Source of the DNA: Tritrichomonas musculus
Taxonomy: Eukaryota > Parabasalia > Tritrichomonadida > Tritrichomonadidae
Assembly (NCBI GenBank): GCA_039105265.1
Contig: JAPFFF010000003.1
Coordinates: forward strand, 3,534,001-3,598,000
Reading direction: 5' to 3'
Length of the DNA stretch: 64,000 nucleotides
The notes beneath the pieces were generated by a model, which worked only from the letters and a program-made list of their open reading frames with translations, did no database searches and was not told the DNA's origin. A program made the position numbers and the translations under genes. This document shows positions 37,796 through 48,933 of this stretch, piece by piece. Every line of letters starts with the position of its first letter. The first letter of the stretch is position 1.

Positions 37796-38878
37796 TTGTG
37801 ATTTTGAATAATAATAATTTTGTATTTATGATTCAACAATAAAATATTTATATTTTCAAATATAGTTTGAAAGATATTTGAAAAAATTCATAAAAACAAA
37901 ATTTATTTTAATTGAATTAAAAAATGGGGAAATGGTATATAATTCATGAAATATTTCATTTATGACTTAAAAATAAAAAAAATATTTCTCTCTCTTAAAA
38001 AATTTGAATAAAAATTTTCACAATAAATTGGAAAGAAATTTTAGTTTTTCTGAAAAAGAATTTTAACTTTTTCTTTGAATTTTTACAAAATTGAGAAGAG
38101 TTAACTGAATCATTCAAATTGAAAATTAACAAAAAAAAAAAACGTTTTTATATACAAAAAAAGAATTTAAAAAATTTTATTTTTGTGGTTTTATTTTATA
38201 ATCTATTTAAAATAAATATTAGTTGTTCATTGAAAATCTTTTATTAATATTTTTTTATAAATAAAAATGATTATTTAATACTTTTAAAAAAACGAACATC
38301 AGTTAAAATAATAAATTTTTTTTGACCTTTTATCTTAATAATGGCATTATTAGTATCTTGTTGATAATAGATACTAATTCCATTAATACTTCATTTTTTT
38401 AAATGTATCTGATTTTTTTTTGGCGTTCAAAATACAGATTTAGACATTGGCCCTCTCAATTTTGAATTAATTGTCATAGAAATTTTGAGATCAACGATCA
38501 TATCTTAGTTATTGAAATACTTTTTCTGAATTTTACATGTAAATAAAAATATTGTTATATCTTTGAAATAATAAAACATAAAAATTATTTTATTATATTT
38601 TTAATTTTATATTTATAATTTGATGCTTGCACATCTCTTAATTATCTTTTTAATAATATTAATAATATGAAAATAATATCGTAATAAGAATAATTTCAAT
38701 ACAAAACGAAATAATTAGAACTTCATTGTTTACTAAGCATACCAAGGTATTATAATAAAAATTTTCCAATAAATGTTAAAGTTTTTGCATTTATAGTTTG
38801 TTATGTTTTTAAGAAGAAAAAATTTCCTATTCTCTCAATCTTCAGAAAATTGAGTCAACAGAATTCATATTCCAAGCG

Positions 38879-38990
38879 TTTTTCAAAGATCCTTCAAAAA
38901 TTGTGATAAATCTACACAATTTTTTTGAATTGAATCATTCCATTCAAATTATTGTGAAATCTATTCAAATTTTGAAGGATCTTTGAAAAA
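38879..38990. repeat. Hairpin with 21-bp perfect arms
   Basis: The arms TTTTTCAAAGATCCTTCAAA(A) at 38879-38899 and its exact reverse complement at 38970-38990 enclose about 70 bp. The inner part is also partly self-complementary (CAAATTATTGTGAAATC against GATAAATCTACACAATT). It looks like a tiny MITE or an imperfect cruciform. Target duplication not resolved. Confidence 0.75.
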
Positions 38991-40489
38991 AAGTCCGAGG
39001 CTAGGCTTTTGTGTCCATATAAAAAAGTTTCCATTTTCTATCTTTTTGATGAAGCTTTAAGAATTTTAATGTATACAAAATTTTTAAAAATCCTCTTTTT
39101 GAGAGTATTTTTTGAATATCATTGAAAATAATATTAAAAATCCTCCTCATAATTTGATATTATTTTCAACATCATCAAAACAAATTCAACATTAAATAGC
39201 ATTCTGTATTATTTTGATTATTTAAAATTCTTTTATACTCTGTTAATTGATAAATTTTTGTCTAATTTTTGATTTGTTAAATCAAAAAGCTGATTTTGAC
39301 ATCAATTTGGTAAATAATAAATTCAATACTTTACAATTTTAACGTATAAATATTACATTCAAAAATAAAACTGAAATAAAACATGATGTATGGAACCAGT
39401 TTAACCAATCTTCAATTATATTTAATAGTCATTGCTAACTTAACAAATAAGCTATTATTAACTATTTTATTTCAGGAATTTAGATATATTTTCCTTTCAA
39501 TCCATTTTTGAAATCGTAGCCTTTATATTTTTGCTCAATATTTCATAACTTAAATAGGAAAGATCATTGCATACCCTTATAAATAATATAATATGTGTTA
39601 TAAAAATAGACTGTATAAGCTTTTTGCTATATTAAAAAAAAGTTTAATTTCAAAATTCAAGTTGTCCAATTTTCTACAAAATCCAGAATAAATAATGTAT
39701 TTTAATAGTTGTTTAGATAAAGATTATAATATTATGATAAAAAATTAAATCTATATATTTTTTGTAGAGAAAAAGTGAAATGTGAAGTGAGCGCCCTCAC
39801 CTAGGGTCAACTTATTTTTAACACAAAAACTCACAGCATAATTGGTTTGTATTTTTTATAAGTACATTTAATATTTAATATAATATATAATAGTTGTTCT
39901 ATCTAAAATATCTCTAATATTTATTTATATTATTGAGATAAAAATGTTTTATTCGAAATAAATCTGATTTGAATGCGTGTTCAAATATTTTTTCTCTCAA
40001 TTTTTTCTTTTCAATTTAAAGTTTTTATTTTTACAAATTTTTCTTGATGGGATATTAATATTTTTGAAATATTCTTGCATATTTAATCATTGATATAGAT
40101 TTAAAAAATAATTATATATACTATATTTTAAATCAATCCATATATTTGCTAGCATGAATACATAAAATTAATAATCGAGTGTAACTTATCATGACTCTAA
40201 TATACAATTGGTAGTTAGGATTTGTAATTTATGTGAATAAATAGATTTATTATACGCGTATATATCTAATATATTGTTTTCAAATGATTTGGTTTGTTGG
40301 ATTTGGGACAATATTTGATTTAATAGCATCAGTAATTATTTACAAAAACTAATTATATCTCCGCCATTTTGTAAAAATATTGAATCCCAATTGGTTTATT
40401 CTAATTATATTAGTAGATACTTTTAAATCATCATTTGATCTATCTTGAATTACTTGAAATTAAGAATCTCCATTTATCATCAGTTGTCC

Positions 40490-40725
40490 TTAAGGTACAA
40501 ATCTCATACGTTAAAAATTGAAAAAAGGCACGTTAAAATTTTTAGAAAAGCACCCTCCCAGAAAAAGTTTAAATTTCAATTCGTGTCAGATTTTGATTTC
40601 TGAACTTTATTTTTTATATTATTCAATTAAAAATTTTTTTATTTATTTTTTATATAACATGTCGAAAAATTAAATAAATGTCAAAAAAAATTGCGGTTTG
40701 GTAACGTATGAGATTTGTACCTTAA
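40490..40725. mobile_element. 236-bp inverted-repeat element (MITE)
   Basis: Perfect 24-bp inverted repeats begin TTAAGGTACAAATCTCATAC at 40490-40513 and mirror at 40702-40725. The interior is A/T-rich with no ORF. The outermost TTAA or TA could be the target site. The end resembles that of the 50371-50837 element (TTAAGGGCG). Confidence 0.7.
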
Positions 40726-41034
40726 TCAAATCACAAAAGTATTATTTATATATAATTATTATATAATTATTATTATATTATTTATATATAAAATAAAATT
40801 TTGAATTTATTTGTTACATAACGCAAAAAAAAGCAAACAATGTGAAAAAATTGGCCATTCAATTAGTTGACCCTCCTCTCCACACCTTTTATTAAAGCTT
40901 TTTTAAAAAGTAATTTCTAAAAATATCTAATTAGATGTTAAGAAATCTTATCGATAAAATTTTACAAATAAAAAAAATAATTTTTACAAAATTTCTGAAT
41001 AGGTTAACTTTTTAAATATGTGTTCAGAAATTTA

Positions 41035-42462
41035 ATGTGCACTATTCATGCTTCAATTCAGCAAAGAGGATTTCCTTCTGTAAAAGAAGCTTTATGTACA
41101 GCCAATATTCCTTTTTCAGAAAATGATGATACAGCTATTCTTGTTTGGCTCGATTCTTTAAAAGAAGGTGATAAAGTTTTTCAACGTCTCAAACCTTATC
41201 AAGTTATTAACCGAATTCCATACATGAATGTTCTTTGTCGCAAAGCGCCGTTAGCTCGAATTATCCAACGAATAACTCCATACTTTCCAAATTTATTTAA
41301 TTTTATGCCTAAATCTTATATTTTACCTTTTAAAAATAAGCAACTTGTCCGAGCGCTCTCACGTGATAATTGCTGTTATATTATTAAGCCAGATAATGGA
41401 TCTCTTGGGCAGGGAATCACAATTGTGGAACCTAATACTGAGTACGAGCCTGACGATACCGTCTCAGTAGCACAGCAGTACATTGATTCATTTCTTATTG
41501 ATAACACAAAATTTGATCTTCGAATCTATGCCCTCGTTACATCTGTTAATCCTTTAACAATATACGTTTATCATGGTGGTTTAGCTCGATTTTGCTCAGA
41601 AAAGTTTGGAGGGGATACAATTTATTCAAAACTAACAAATGTAGCTATTAATCATAATTCTCAACTTCTCGATAGAGTATTCAAAAAAATGAAAGATGAG
41701 TATAAAATTGACACAGATCTTTTATGGGAAAAAATTGATAATTCAATAGCGTTAACAATTATTTCATCTGCATCTTTTATTCAAAAAGGTGTTGAGTGGC
41801 AATGTTCGACCAAAAATTTCCAAAATACTAATAATGATAATATAATTAATAAGTATATCAACGAAATTAATGCTAATTATGTTAGTGATAATGATTACAA
41901 TAGAGATGCTGTCAAGGATTTAAATAATGATACTATTAATTGTGATACTTCAAATTTTAGTAATAGATCTGTTATTGATCTTCAAAAAAGTATTCAAAAT
42001 GATGATCCTAAATATTCTTATACGTATAGTCGTTGCTTCCAAATTCTAGGTTTTGACATTCTTCTAGATAAATCGCTTAACCCTTATGTCCTTGAAGTTA
42101 ATTATCGTCCATCACTTGATACGCACTCAGGAGAAGAAAGAAGAATGAAAGTTGATATGATAAGAAGTGCTATTCTAATTGGGGCTCCTCTTCATCTTGC
42201 TCAGTACGCATTATCGAGTAGAAAATGGGCTTGGACAAAAGAATCTTGGGAAGAATTTCTTGAGAATACACCTGAAATTTTAATTTCAGCACAAGAATCA
42301 CTAAATAACGCGGTTAAAAACTCAAAATATAAATTGGTTTGGCCTTCAGATGATCCTGAAAAAAAGATATGGAAGGATGTTTATGAAAAAGCAATGGAAT
42401 TGCCACTTGAGCAGATGCCTGGGATATCTCTTCCGCATATTATTGACCAACCAAATTTATAA
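41035..42462 (+). CDS. Tubulin-tyrosine-ligase-like enzyme (TTLL)
   Basis: A 475-residue protein with an ATP-grasp TTL core: CCYIIKPDNGSLGQGI (about 113-128), QQYIDSFLIDNTKFDLRIYA (147-166), VYHGGLARFCSEKF, and CFQILGFDILLDKSLNPYVLEVNYRPSL with the metal-binding Glu and Asn. TTLL enzymes ligate glutamate, glycine or tyrosine to tubulin tails. The Lys/Arg pattern does not decide among these, though polyglutamylation is most common in flagellates. An Asn/Asp-rich insert of about 60 residues (about 260-320, NTNNDNIINKYINEI) interrupts the domain. The frame is open from a GTG at 41020. The first in-frame ATG is 41035, preceded by GTTCAGAAATTTA. Confidence 0.92.
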   Translation: MCTIHASIQQRGFPSVKEALCTANIPFSENDDTAILVWLDSLKEGDKVFQRLKPYQVINRIPYMNVLCRKAPLARIIQRITPYFPNLFNFMPKSYILPFKNKQLVRALSRDNCCYIIKPDNGSLGQGITIVEPNTEYEPDDTVSVAQQYIDSFLIDNTKFDLRIYALVTSVNPLTIYVYHGGLARFCSEKFGGDTIYSKLTNVAINHNSQLLDRVFKKMKDEYKIDTDLLWEKIDNSIALTIISSASFIQKGVEWQCSTKNFQNTNNDNIINKYINEINANYVSDNDYNRDAVKDLNNDTINCDTSNFSNRSVIDLQKSIQNDDPKYSYTYSRCFQILGFDILLDKSLNPYVLEVNYRPSLDTHSGEERRMKVDMIRSAILIGAPLHLAQYALSSRKWAWTKESWEEFLENTPEILISAQESLNNAVKNSKYKLVWPSDDPEKKIWKDVYEKAMELPLEQMPGISLPHIIDQPNL

Positions 42463-42879
42463 TATATTAATTCATATATTATTTGTTTTATTTGTTGTAA
42501 TTCAATAAATACTTAATAAAAAATATTACGGATATTCTATTTGCTTGAAAGGCGAATAAGTCATTCAAATAAAAGTGCCTCCAAATTTATTAAAATGATT
42601 TGTGATTTTTATTGTATGAACTTGATTTATTCACTTAATTTTTCATAAGTATTCTTAATAAATATATTATTAATATAATATAAATATTTTCTAAAAATTC
42701 TAAATCATGCATCACAAATAAAATTTCTAAAATTACTAATTTAGTATTCAATTGATCATAAAGGCAATGAGCTAATTAGAAATGTATGTTATCAATTTCT
42801 TTTAGATAAGTTCACCAATAAAAATATATTTTTTTTATTATTATTATTAAAAAAAAATAAAGTTTAATTCATGAAAAAA
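42463..42879. other. Convergent intergenic region
   Basis: 417 bp between the 3' ends of the TTLL gene (+) and 14-3-3 (-), A/T-rich, with a short ATT repeat near 42836-42848. Nothing else seen. Confidence 0.55.
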
Positions 42880-43554
42880 TTATTGATGCCAAAGCTGAAT
42901 GTTTTCATTAAGTAGTTCCATTGTGTGGCTTGCTTCTTCTTTTGATTCAGGACTTAATTGATTAATTCCTGTTCCAGCTTCAGTGTAAGCTGTTGAAGCA
43001 AGATCATAAGCTTCTGAAGTTTCGCCAAGAATTTCGTAAATGAAAACAGCGAAGTTAAGTGATAAACCAAGTTTAAGTGGATGATATGTTGGGAGTGATG
43101 TATTTGCTAGTGTCATTGCTTCTTGGTATGATTCTCGGCATTTTTGAGCAACTTCTGGACGATTCTTGTCAGGTGTTCCTTCCCATTTATATCGGTAATA
43201 ATCAGCGACCATTTTTATATAGAAAATGCGAACTTCTGGTTCTGTGACTGAAGGTAAAAGAGTTGAACGAATCAAATTAATGACCTCATCGCATTTTGAA
43301 GATAAAAGTTCGGATATTTCGATTATTGCACCAGCAACGTCATAATCGTGATTGTCTTCTTGAAGTAAACGAAGTGAATCTCGAAGAGGGCCGACAATTC
43401 CTTTGTAAGCAGCGCTAATTAAGTTCCGTTCATTATATGATAAGGGGCGGCCTTGATTAATAACTTCTTTCATATAATTTACGCATTCTTCATTTTTACC
43501 GCATTCTTGGGCCACTTTGGCCATAAAAACATTGACTTCGCGCATTCCATCCAT
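42880..43554 (-). CDS. 14-3-3 protein
   Basis: A 224-residue all-helical protein with clear 14-3-3 landmarks: NERNLISAAYKGIVGPLRDS (41-60), FYIKMVADYYRYKWEG (111-126), and LGLSLNFAVFIYEILGETSEAYDLASTAY near the C-terminus. The phosphopeptide-binding residues are in place: Lys51, Arg58, Arg121 and Tyr122. 14-3-3 dimers bind phosphoserine/threonine clients such as CDC25 and kinases, both of which are encoded in this window. The frame extends upstream to a GTG at 43587 but no ATG occurs there. The ATG at 43554 gives the usual 14-3-3 N-terminus (MDGMREVNVFMAKVA) and is immediately preceded by TATCGTTATCA, a Myb-type promoter element. Confidence 0.96.
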   Translation of the reverse strand: MDGMREVNVFMAKVAQECGKNEECVNYMKEVINQGRPLSYNERNLISAAYKGIVGPLRDSLRLLQEDNHDYDVAGAIIEISELLSSKCDEVINLIRSTLLPSVTEPEVRIFYIKMVADYYRYKWEGTPDKNRPEVAQKCRESYQEAMTLANTSLPTYHPLKLGLSLNFAVFIYEILGETSEAYDLASTAYTEAGTGINQLSPESKEEASHTMELLNENIQLWHQ

Positions 43555-43570
43555 TGATAACGATATTCTA
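43555..43570 (-). promoter_or_regulatory. Myb-type element at the 14-3-3 start
   Basis: On the reverse strand the bases before the ATG read ATATCGTTATCA, containing ATCGTT (plus-strand AACGAT at 43559-43564) and an initiator-like ATCA. The same hexamer precedes the genes at 9853 and 22664. It also decides the start codon, because an upstream GTG start would place this motif inside the gene. Confidence 0.5.
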
Positions 43571-44100
43571 ATGTCACTTTTTTTCACTAAACGTTCAATT
43601 CAATTAAATAATTATTTATATATCTCAATTTTCAATAGATATTTCAATTCTTTCTCAATTTAAATGATGAATGTAATGGCTAGGAAAAAGTTACACGAAA
43701 ATGATATTGTTTTTTCATTTTAAAAACAAAATTCTAATTTGATTTTCATAATTTTGAATACATTACAATAGCATGCATGGAAAAGAATCATTTTTTTTAT
43801 GGTTAATTGCTTGCAGGGATGGGAAATGGGCACGGGCAGGTCGTTTTGACCGAAAAATTTTCAAAGCCCGGGCATGCCCGTGCAATGTCAGATCTTTGTA
43901 CGTTTAATGCACGGTCAATGCTCGGTCCCAAAAATCACGGGCAACTTTATAGATTGCCAATTTTTTGCCCAATATTCAGAGTTTGTCTGTTCGAATCCCT
44001 TCGTTTTAATTTTTTTATTTTATTTCATTTTTATAAATGTTAAAATGATCTCATAGAAAAATAATATTTATAATTTTTTTTAATTTTTCTTATTTAAATA

Positions 44101-44576
44101 GACTTGTTATTCTCCGATTCTCGAGATCGATAATTGATTGACTTTTTGTTATCAATACATAAATATACACAGATTCTCGAGATCGATTTCAGAGATCGAG
44201 AATTTTTTTTCTCAGCTTTTAATATCAGAATTTTCAATTAAACTTTTTGATAAAAATATGATCGTATTTTTATCTCAAATATTTCATAAAAAAAGAATGT
44301 ATTTTTTTGATTTTAATCTTAAAATAAACATCAATACATTATATTATATATTTTTAAATATTATAAAATCACAAATACCAATTATAAAAGAAGATAAATC
44401 TGTTTGAGATCTCGAGATCTCGGAAATTGATATCAAGTTTACAATCATTTTTATATCACATTTCATATCTGATATCTTGATAATCGATAATCTCGATATC
44501 AGATTTTTAAACTGATAATCGAGTATCAGATGCAAAAAAGTGACGTTTTTGATATCGATTCTCAAAATAACAAGTC
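44101..44576. mobile_element. 476-bp TA-flanked MITE nested in the hAT element
   Basis: The ends GACTTGTTATTCTC... (44101) and, inverted, GACTTGTTATTTTG... (44576) are flanked by TA on both sides (44099-44100, 44577-44578), as for Tc1/mariner-type insertions. Near both ends there are many CTCGAGATCGA / GATATCGAT-like palindromic motifs. A 89-codon ORF inside it is low-complexity and not a gene. Confidence 0.8.
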
Positions 44577-44639
44577 TATATTTAAATATTTACAATTAAT
44601 CAATAGCTGACATTTAAAAACAACTCCAAAAATCACCAA

Positions 44640-45790
44640 TAGATAAAATTCTCAATTGAAGATTTATATGTTTTCCAAGGTCCTTCTGCTGATACTAAAT
44701 TAACATAATTCATTAATACTTGAATTGACTTCTTGGTTGCACTGTTTTCAAAAACATTGGAAACTACAATTTGATCATAATTACCAATATATATAATCCT
44801 GATGATAAAGTGTGTCCACATCAATATTTCTATGAGCTTATTCAAAAAATACTTTCTTAATTGTGGACGCACTTTATTTTACGTAAATTTAAAAATGCAT
44901 ATATTTCAATAGAAATTGCATTTTCAGGTATTATTAGAGATGTTATATTGCAACTTGCAATTTGCAAGAATAGAAAGCATGTTGTCCAATGTTTTTTAGT
45001 TGATTATTAAAAACAAATGATAAAAAACTTATACAATCAAAGAAGGAAATTAAGCTTTTTGTAACATATTTTGTAATAATAAAAGAATTATACATTAAGC
45101 ATTGAAGATAATTTTCAGAATGTAAAGTACTATTGATTGATAGGTATTTAACGTTATTTTGATTCAAAACAAAAATCTTTATATTTGAAGTTCAAATTTT
45201 GAACAATGAGAAAATGCTCCATCCTCTATATTTATTAAACTTTCAGGTATCCAAGTTGAATCTGAACTATTGAGGTTTGATAATATAGTGCTACTAATTG
45301 ATGCGATACCATTATAGATTTCAATAATCTTAATATGTTCTATATAATAATCCCAAGGAACATTTATTGAATTATTTATTTTCAATTCTCCAAAGCCAAA
45401 ATGATGTGTTAATATCTAGAATTCAGTTATGTATTAATGAAATTGAAAATTTAAAAGCTGTTAATAGTTCTGATACAATTGGTCATATTGACTATTTTGC
45501 ATTTTATTCTTGTTATAAATGAATGGGAAAAGAAGACATCATTCAAATGCACTTTGGCAAGCATAAACATTTATATATAAAACAAAGGATTTTATGTATT
45601 ATTGAAATTGAATACATAACTACTAACTGAAGCAATTCCAGAATCAAAAAAAAACGTATTTGTTTCTAGCTTATTTATTTCATTAGGTGTCAAAAATGAA
45701 GAAGTAAGGTTGCTTGTATCTCCAGAACCAAATATGAACAAAGTTTTTGATTTTGAATAAAATGTTCAATTGGCATTCAGATTCGATAAT
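44640..45790 (-). pseudogene. BspA-like leucine-rich-repeat protein relic
   Basis: In several frames the reverse strand encodes pieces of a trichomonad BspA-like surface LRR protein. From the 5' side: LFIFGSGDTSNLTSSFLTPN followed by EINKLETNTFFFDSGIASVS (near 45760-45600), then HFGFGELKINNSINVPWDYY and IEIYNGIASISS (near 45400-45300). LRR cores follow (LINIEDGAFSHCSKFEL, LKNIGQHAFYSCKLQ), then a C-terminal stretch with SNVFENSATKKSIQVLMNYV. Frameshifts and stops separate them. BspA-like proteins are a huge adhesin-like family in trichomonads. This copy is dead and lies wholly inside the hAT element. Confidence 0.75.
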
Positions 45791-46147
45791 TGAATTAACT
45801 TTTGTGTTGCCAAACTATTCAATAGTCGAATTTTTGAGAACTTGAACTTCAGTTAAATTGGGCCAATTATCAATGAAATAATTTAATTTAACTGAATATT
45901 AATTAAGTTTTGATCTGTATTTCAAAACATAATAATATAACAGATCTTTTTTGAATGATCATTCAAATTTATAACAAGTGAGAAAGTTGCTTAAAAAAAT
46001 TGGGAAAGTTAAATCATGAAAAAAGCATTTGAATTTTTCTTTTTACTTGCAGTGTATCTACATGCATTATAAGAAAATATTTGTATTGTTAAAATCTATC
46101 AGCATCAATTTTAATGAGTTAAAATTTTAGTAAAAAAGAAATTTTGA

Positions 46148-47916
46148 TTATTTGATTGATAATAAATTCATCCTCGATATCGCATCTTTTCCGATTTCTT
46201 GATTGATTTGGATGATCATTTGTTATCTAGCGTGTTCAGGAGAAATTCTCGTTCTTTGTTCATTAATGATCAAACGACCTCTGGAGAATGATAGTTTTGA
46301 AGAGTCTGATGTTATTACAATTGCAAGAATATCTATCGCAACCAATGCAAGAAGCTTTTCAGCAGTATTTAATTTTTCAAACCAAAAAGATTTTAATGCA
46401 TCTGATGAATGAGTTACATTTCGTTCGTCTAAAATTTTTTCTAACGGTGCTCTATTTACATTTGGTCGATTTTAATAGTATTTAATTAAATATTCTGGAT
46501 GGTCACTTTTTGGTTCTTGCTCTTTTAATGAATATTTTTCCATTTTTTTTATAATTGAATTTTTTGCTCTACTTCTTTCTTCTTTGCTTAATAATAAATC
46601 AAATGGTACTGAAGGATTTAATAATAAAGCAATCGGAGCAATGCAATTCCAAAAGTGAGAATGCTTTTTCTTTAGTTCATCGATTTTTTCCAATGCATCC
46701 TCCGCTGCATGTTGAAATGAAGTTGACTTAAGTTCTTTAAATTTGTCTTTTAATAAATCAATATATACTAAAAAAAATCCAGAAGCTCCAAAACTATCAC
46801 TTTCAAAAAAAGTTACAATTCTTTTATATTCTATGCATAAGTCATTAAGTTTTTCTATTTTTTCAAATTAGTTTTATTTGGGAAATCTTTTTTATTTGAC
46901 ATGCAAAAATCAATAACATCTTCTTTAGTCTCAAGGAAAACTAGTATTGTTTGGCATAAAGATGTCCACCGAGTTTCAATATATGAGGGCACTTTTTTAA
47001 TATTTTTTTGTTCTGTAAAAATGGGATATTTTGTTGAACGGTTTAATGAAGCATATAATTTGAGAAAAGGCAATAAAGTTGCTTTAGAAGATTTAACCAA
47101 TTCTTCAAAAAATTAGTTTAACATGTGAACAACACATGGAATCCTCCATATATTGAGGTATTCTGCTGTGGTAACCATATTGTTACAGTTATCAGTAGTG
47201 CAAGATTCAATATTTTCAGAAGATAAGCCATAGTTTTCTAGAGACTGCGATATATTTAAAGCCAAAATTTTTGATGATTGATCAATATTATCGATATCAA
47301 TAAGATCCAAAAAGAAATCTTTATAATCATTTCCAATTAATGCTAGGACAGTTATTCCAATATATGGCATATTTCCTTTGGAGGTCCAGCCATCGAAAGT
47401 TATACTATTCGAAGATGAGTACACAAGCGATGATTTAATTTGCTCACTTGTTGATTTAGCAATTGTTTCCAAAATATTGGTTATTCTTTTTCGATTTGGA
47501 AGTTTTTCAGAAATCTTCTATAAAAATTCATTGTCAGTATATTGAAAAGTTTGCGTAGAAAGCAAAATAAATGATATAATTTGTGTAATAATAAATTCTT
47601 CTTGTTTTCCTGTGAAAATCATTTCTTTTGAAGCTTTTGTTTTTTTATGAGAATTCATTATATCTGGATTGTGAATATTGGCATGTCTACAAATATTGCG
47701 TACAGAACCTTTGATAGAAAGCCATTTTCTACACAGTGTACAAAAAAAAGTGGATTTTGAAATGCCTCCATTTAGTTTTGGAACAAATATCATGTTAGCT
47801 CCTTTCAGGTTCACCCAAGATTGAACTGCAGTTTCATCGATTTTCCATTCATCAATGATCTCTTTCAGATCATAAAATGCATTTTGGAAATGACTTTCAT
47901 ATCCATTGGTTTTCAT
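46148..47916 (-). pseudogene. hAT transposase, inactivated
   Basis: The reverse-strand frame from the ATG at 47916 gives a BED-finger-like region (FFCTLCRKWLSIKGSVRNIC ... CRHANIHN). It then continues in the same frame across a stop at 47518 into the catalytic core with FDGWTSKGNMPYIGITV and CTTDNCNNMV, then IPCVVHMLN. After a second stop (47113) come a third in-frame stop at 46855 beside a one-base frameshift, and a third part. The C-terminal hAT dimerisation block lies near 46390-46210 (FWFEKLNTAEKLLALVAIDI, then TSDSSKLSFSRGRLIINEQR), ending at a TAA at 46148. All expected hAT domains are present, but at least three lesions make it inactive. Confidence 0.88.
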
Positions 47917-48107
47917 TTTAAAAAATGACGTGAAGAATTGTTCATTATAATTTTGAAATTAAAAACTTTGATGAATGATCTTTAATATTCAACTGTGTCA
48001 GAAAAATAATTCAACAATGCCAAAATTAATAATTCAACTATGCCACAATTGAAAATTCAACTATACCAAAATTTTAATTCAAATACGAAAAAATTTTTAT
48101 TTCAAAA

Positions 48108-48933
48108 ATGTATCATTTTTTTTTTTTGCAAATGATTGCTTACAAAGAACAAGAAAAGTTTATGGAAAAGTCTCCAATTGAAAATGAAAATATTATAAAA
48201 AACGAAGAAGAAGAAGAGGATGAAAAAGAAGATATTTTTTTCGAATTTGATGACTATAAATCTTTAAAATATGGAGAAAAAATGCGGTATATTGTTAATT
48301 ATTATTATATTAATAATGATGATTTAATAAAAATATCTTCATCAATATTTTGTGACCTAATTAAAGGCTTTATGGAAGATTTGAAAAGTGCATTATCTGC
48401 AATGAAAATCTTATTAGAAAAAGACTTTGTTATAGAATATAATGATACAATTTCATCAATAATAATCAATTCTCTCATTTTTAACGAATTATTCGATGAT
48501 GTTGAATATTTAATTATTAATTATATTTTTCGTAATTATGATTCCCTGTCAGTGGATATGATTGAATTATTCAATTCTAAGATTTTTGATGATAAATTAT
48601 TTATAAATTCAAAGATAATTAATCTAATTGCTAAATTTATTAGATTTAGTAATTATCAATATCCATTAGAAGCTTTTGAGAGTCTTCTACAAAAATATGA
48701 TGCAATGTCTTTTGATGAAAAATGCTTTATGTGAACTGTGTTGTTCATTGATTTTATTTCAAAAAGAAGCCATTTCTATTATGATGAAATATAAAGACAA
48801 TATCATATGTTTTATTTTTGAAACTATTCAAACCAAATTAATTTCAGGACTTTTTATTATTTCATCTTTTGGAAATGTAATTATTTTTGCTGACGATTTT
48901 ATGAGTGATTTAATTGATAAAATCCAAAATTAA
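48108..48933 (+). pseudogene. ARM/helical-repeat protein, broken by a one-base frameshift
   Basis: The first frame (48108-48734) encodes 208 residues: an acidic Glu-rich start, then helical repeats (KALSAMKILLEKD-like motifs, FIRFSNYQYPLEAFESLLQK). At about 48720 a run of five A marks a frameshift. The next frame then continues the same protein (ALCELCCSLILFQKEAISIM to DLIDKIQN, stop at 48933). The joined product would be about 275 residues of ARM-like helices, similar in style to the partial gene at the left edge. It lies inside the hAT element, on the opposite strand to the transposase. Origin as captured host gene is inference. Confidence 0.6.

Larger units (their letters stand above)
37796..41034. 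other. 3.2-kb gene-poor region
   Basis: No ORF of convincing length on either strand. It contains a 112-bp hairpin (38879-38990), a 236-bp inverted-repeat element (40490-40725) and a weak 10-bp inverted pair (AGGGTCAACT near 39803, AGTTGACCCT near 40861). The remainder is A/T-rich. It separates a divergent kinase and TTL pair, so both promoters lie at its ends. Confidence 0.6.

Noticed and set aside
39800-40870. AGGGTCAACT / AGTTGACCCT inverted pair, 1.06 kb apart, as transposon ends
   Set aside because: Only 10 exact bases with weak extension and no target duplication.
43552-43587. GTG at 43587 as start of 14-3-3
   Set aside because: Not an ATG. The ATG at 43554 gives the family-typical N-terminus and is directly preceded by a Myb-type promoter element.
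43989-43998. GTTCGAATCC, the T-loop motif of tRNA genes
   Set aside because: No acceptor, D or anticodon stems can be formed around it. It lies in the left sub-terminal region of the hAT element.
44138-44407. 89-codon ORF
   Set aside because: Lies inside a 476-bp MITE between its inverted ends. Composition is Ile/Phe/Lys-rich chance sequence.
46203-46485. Two forward ORFs of 65-69 codons
   Set aside because: They are antisense shadows of the hAT transposase C-terminal domain, which reads well on the reverse strand.
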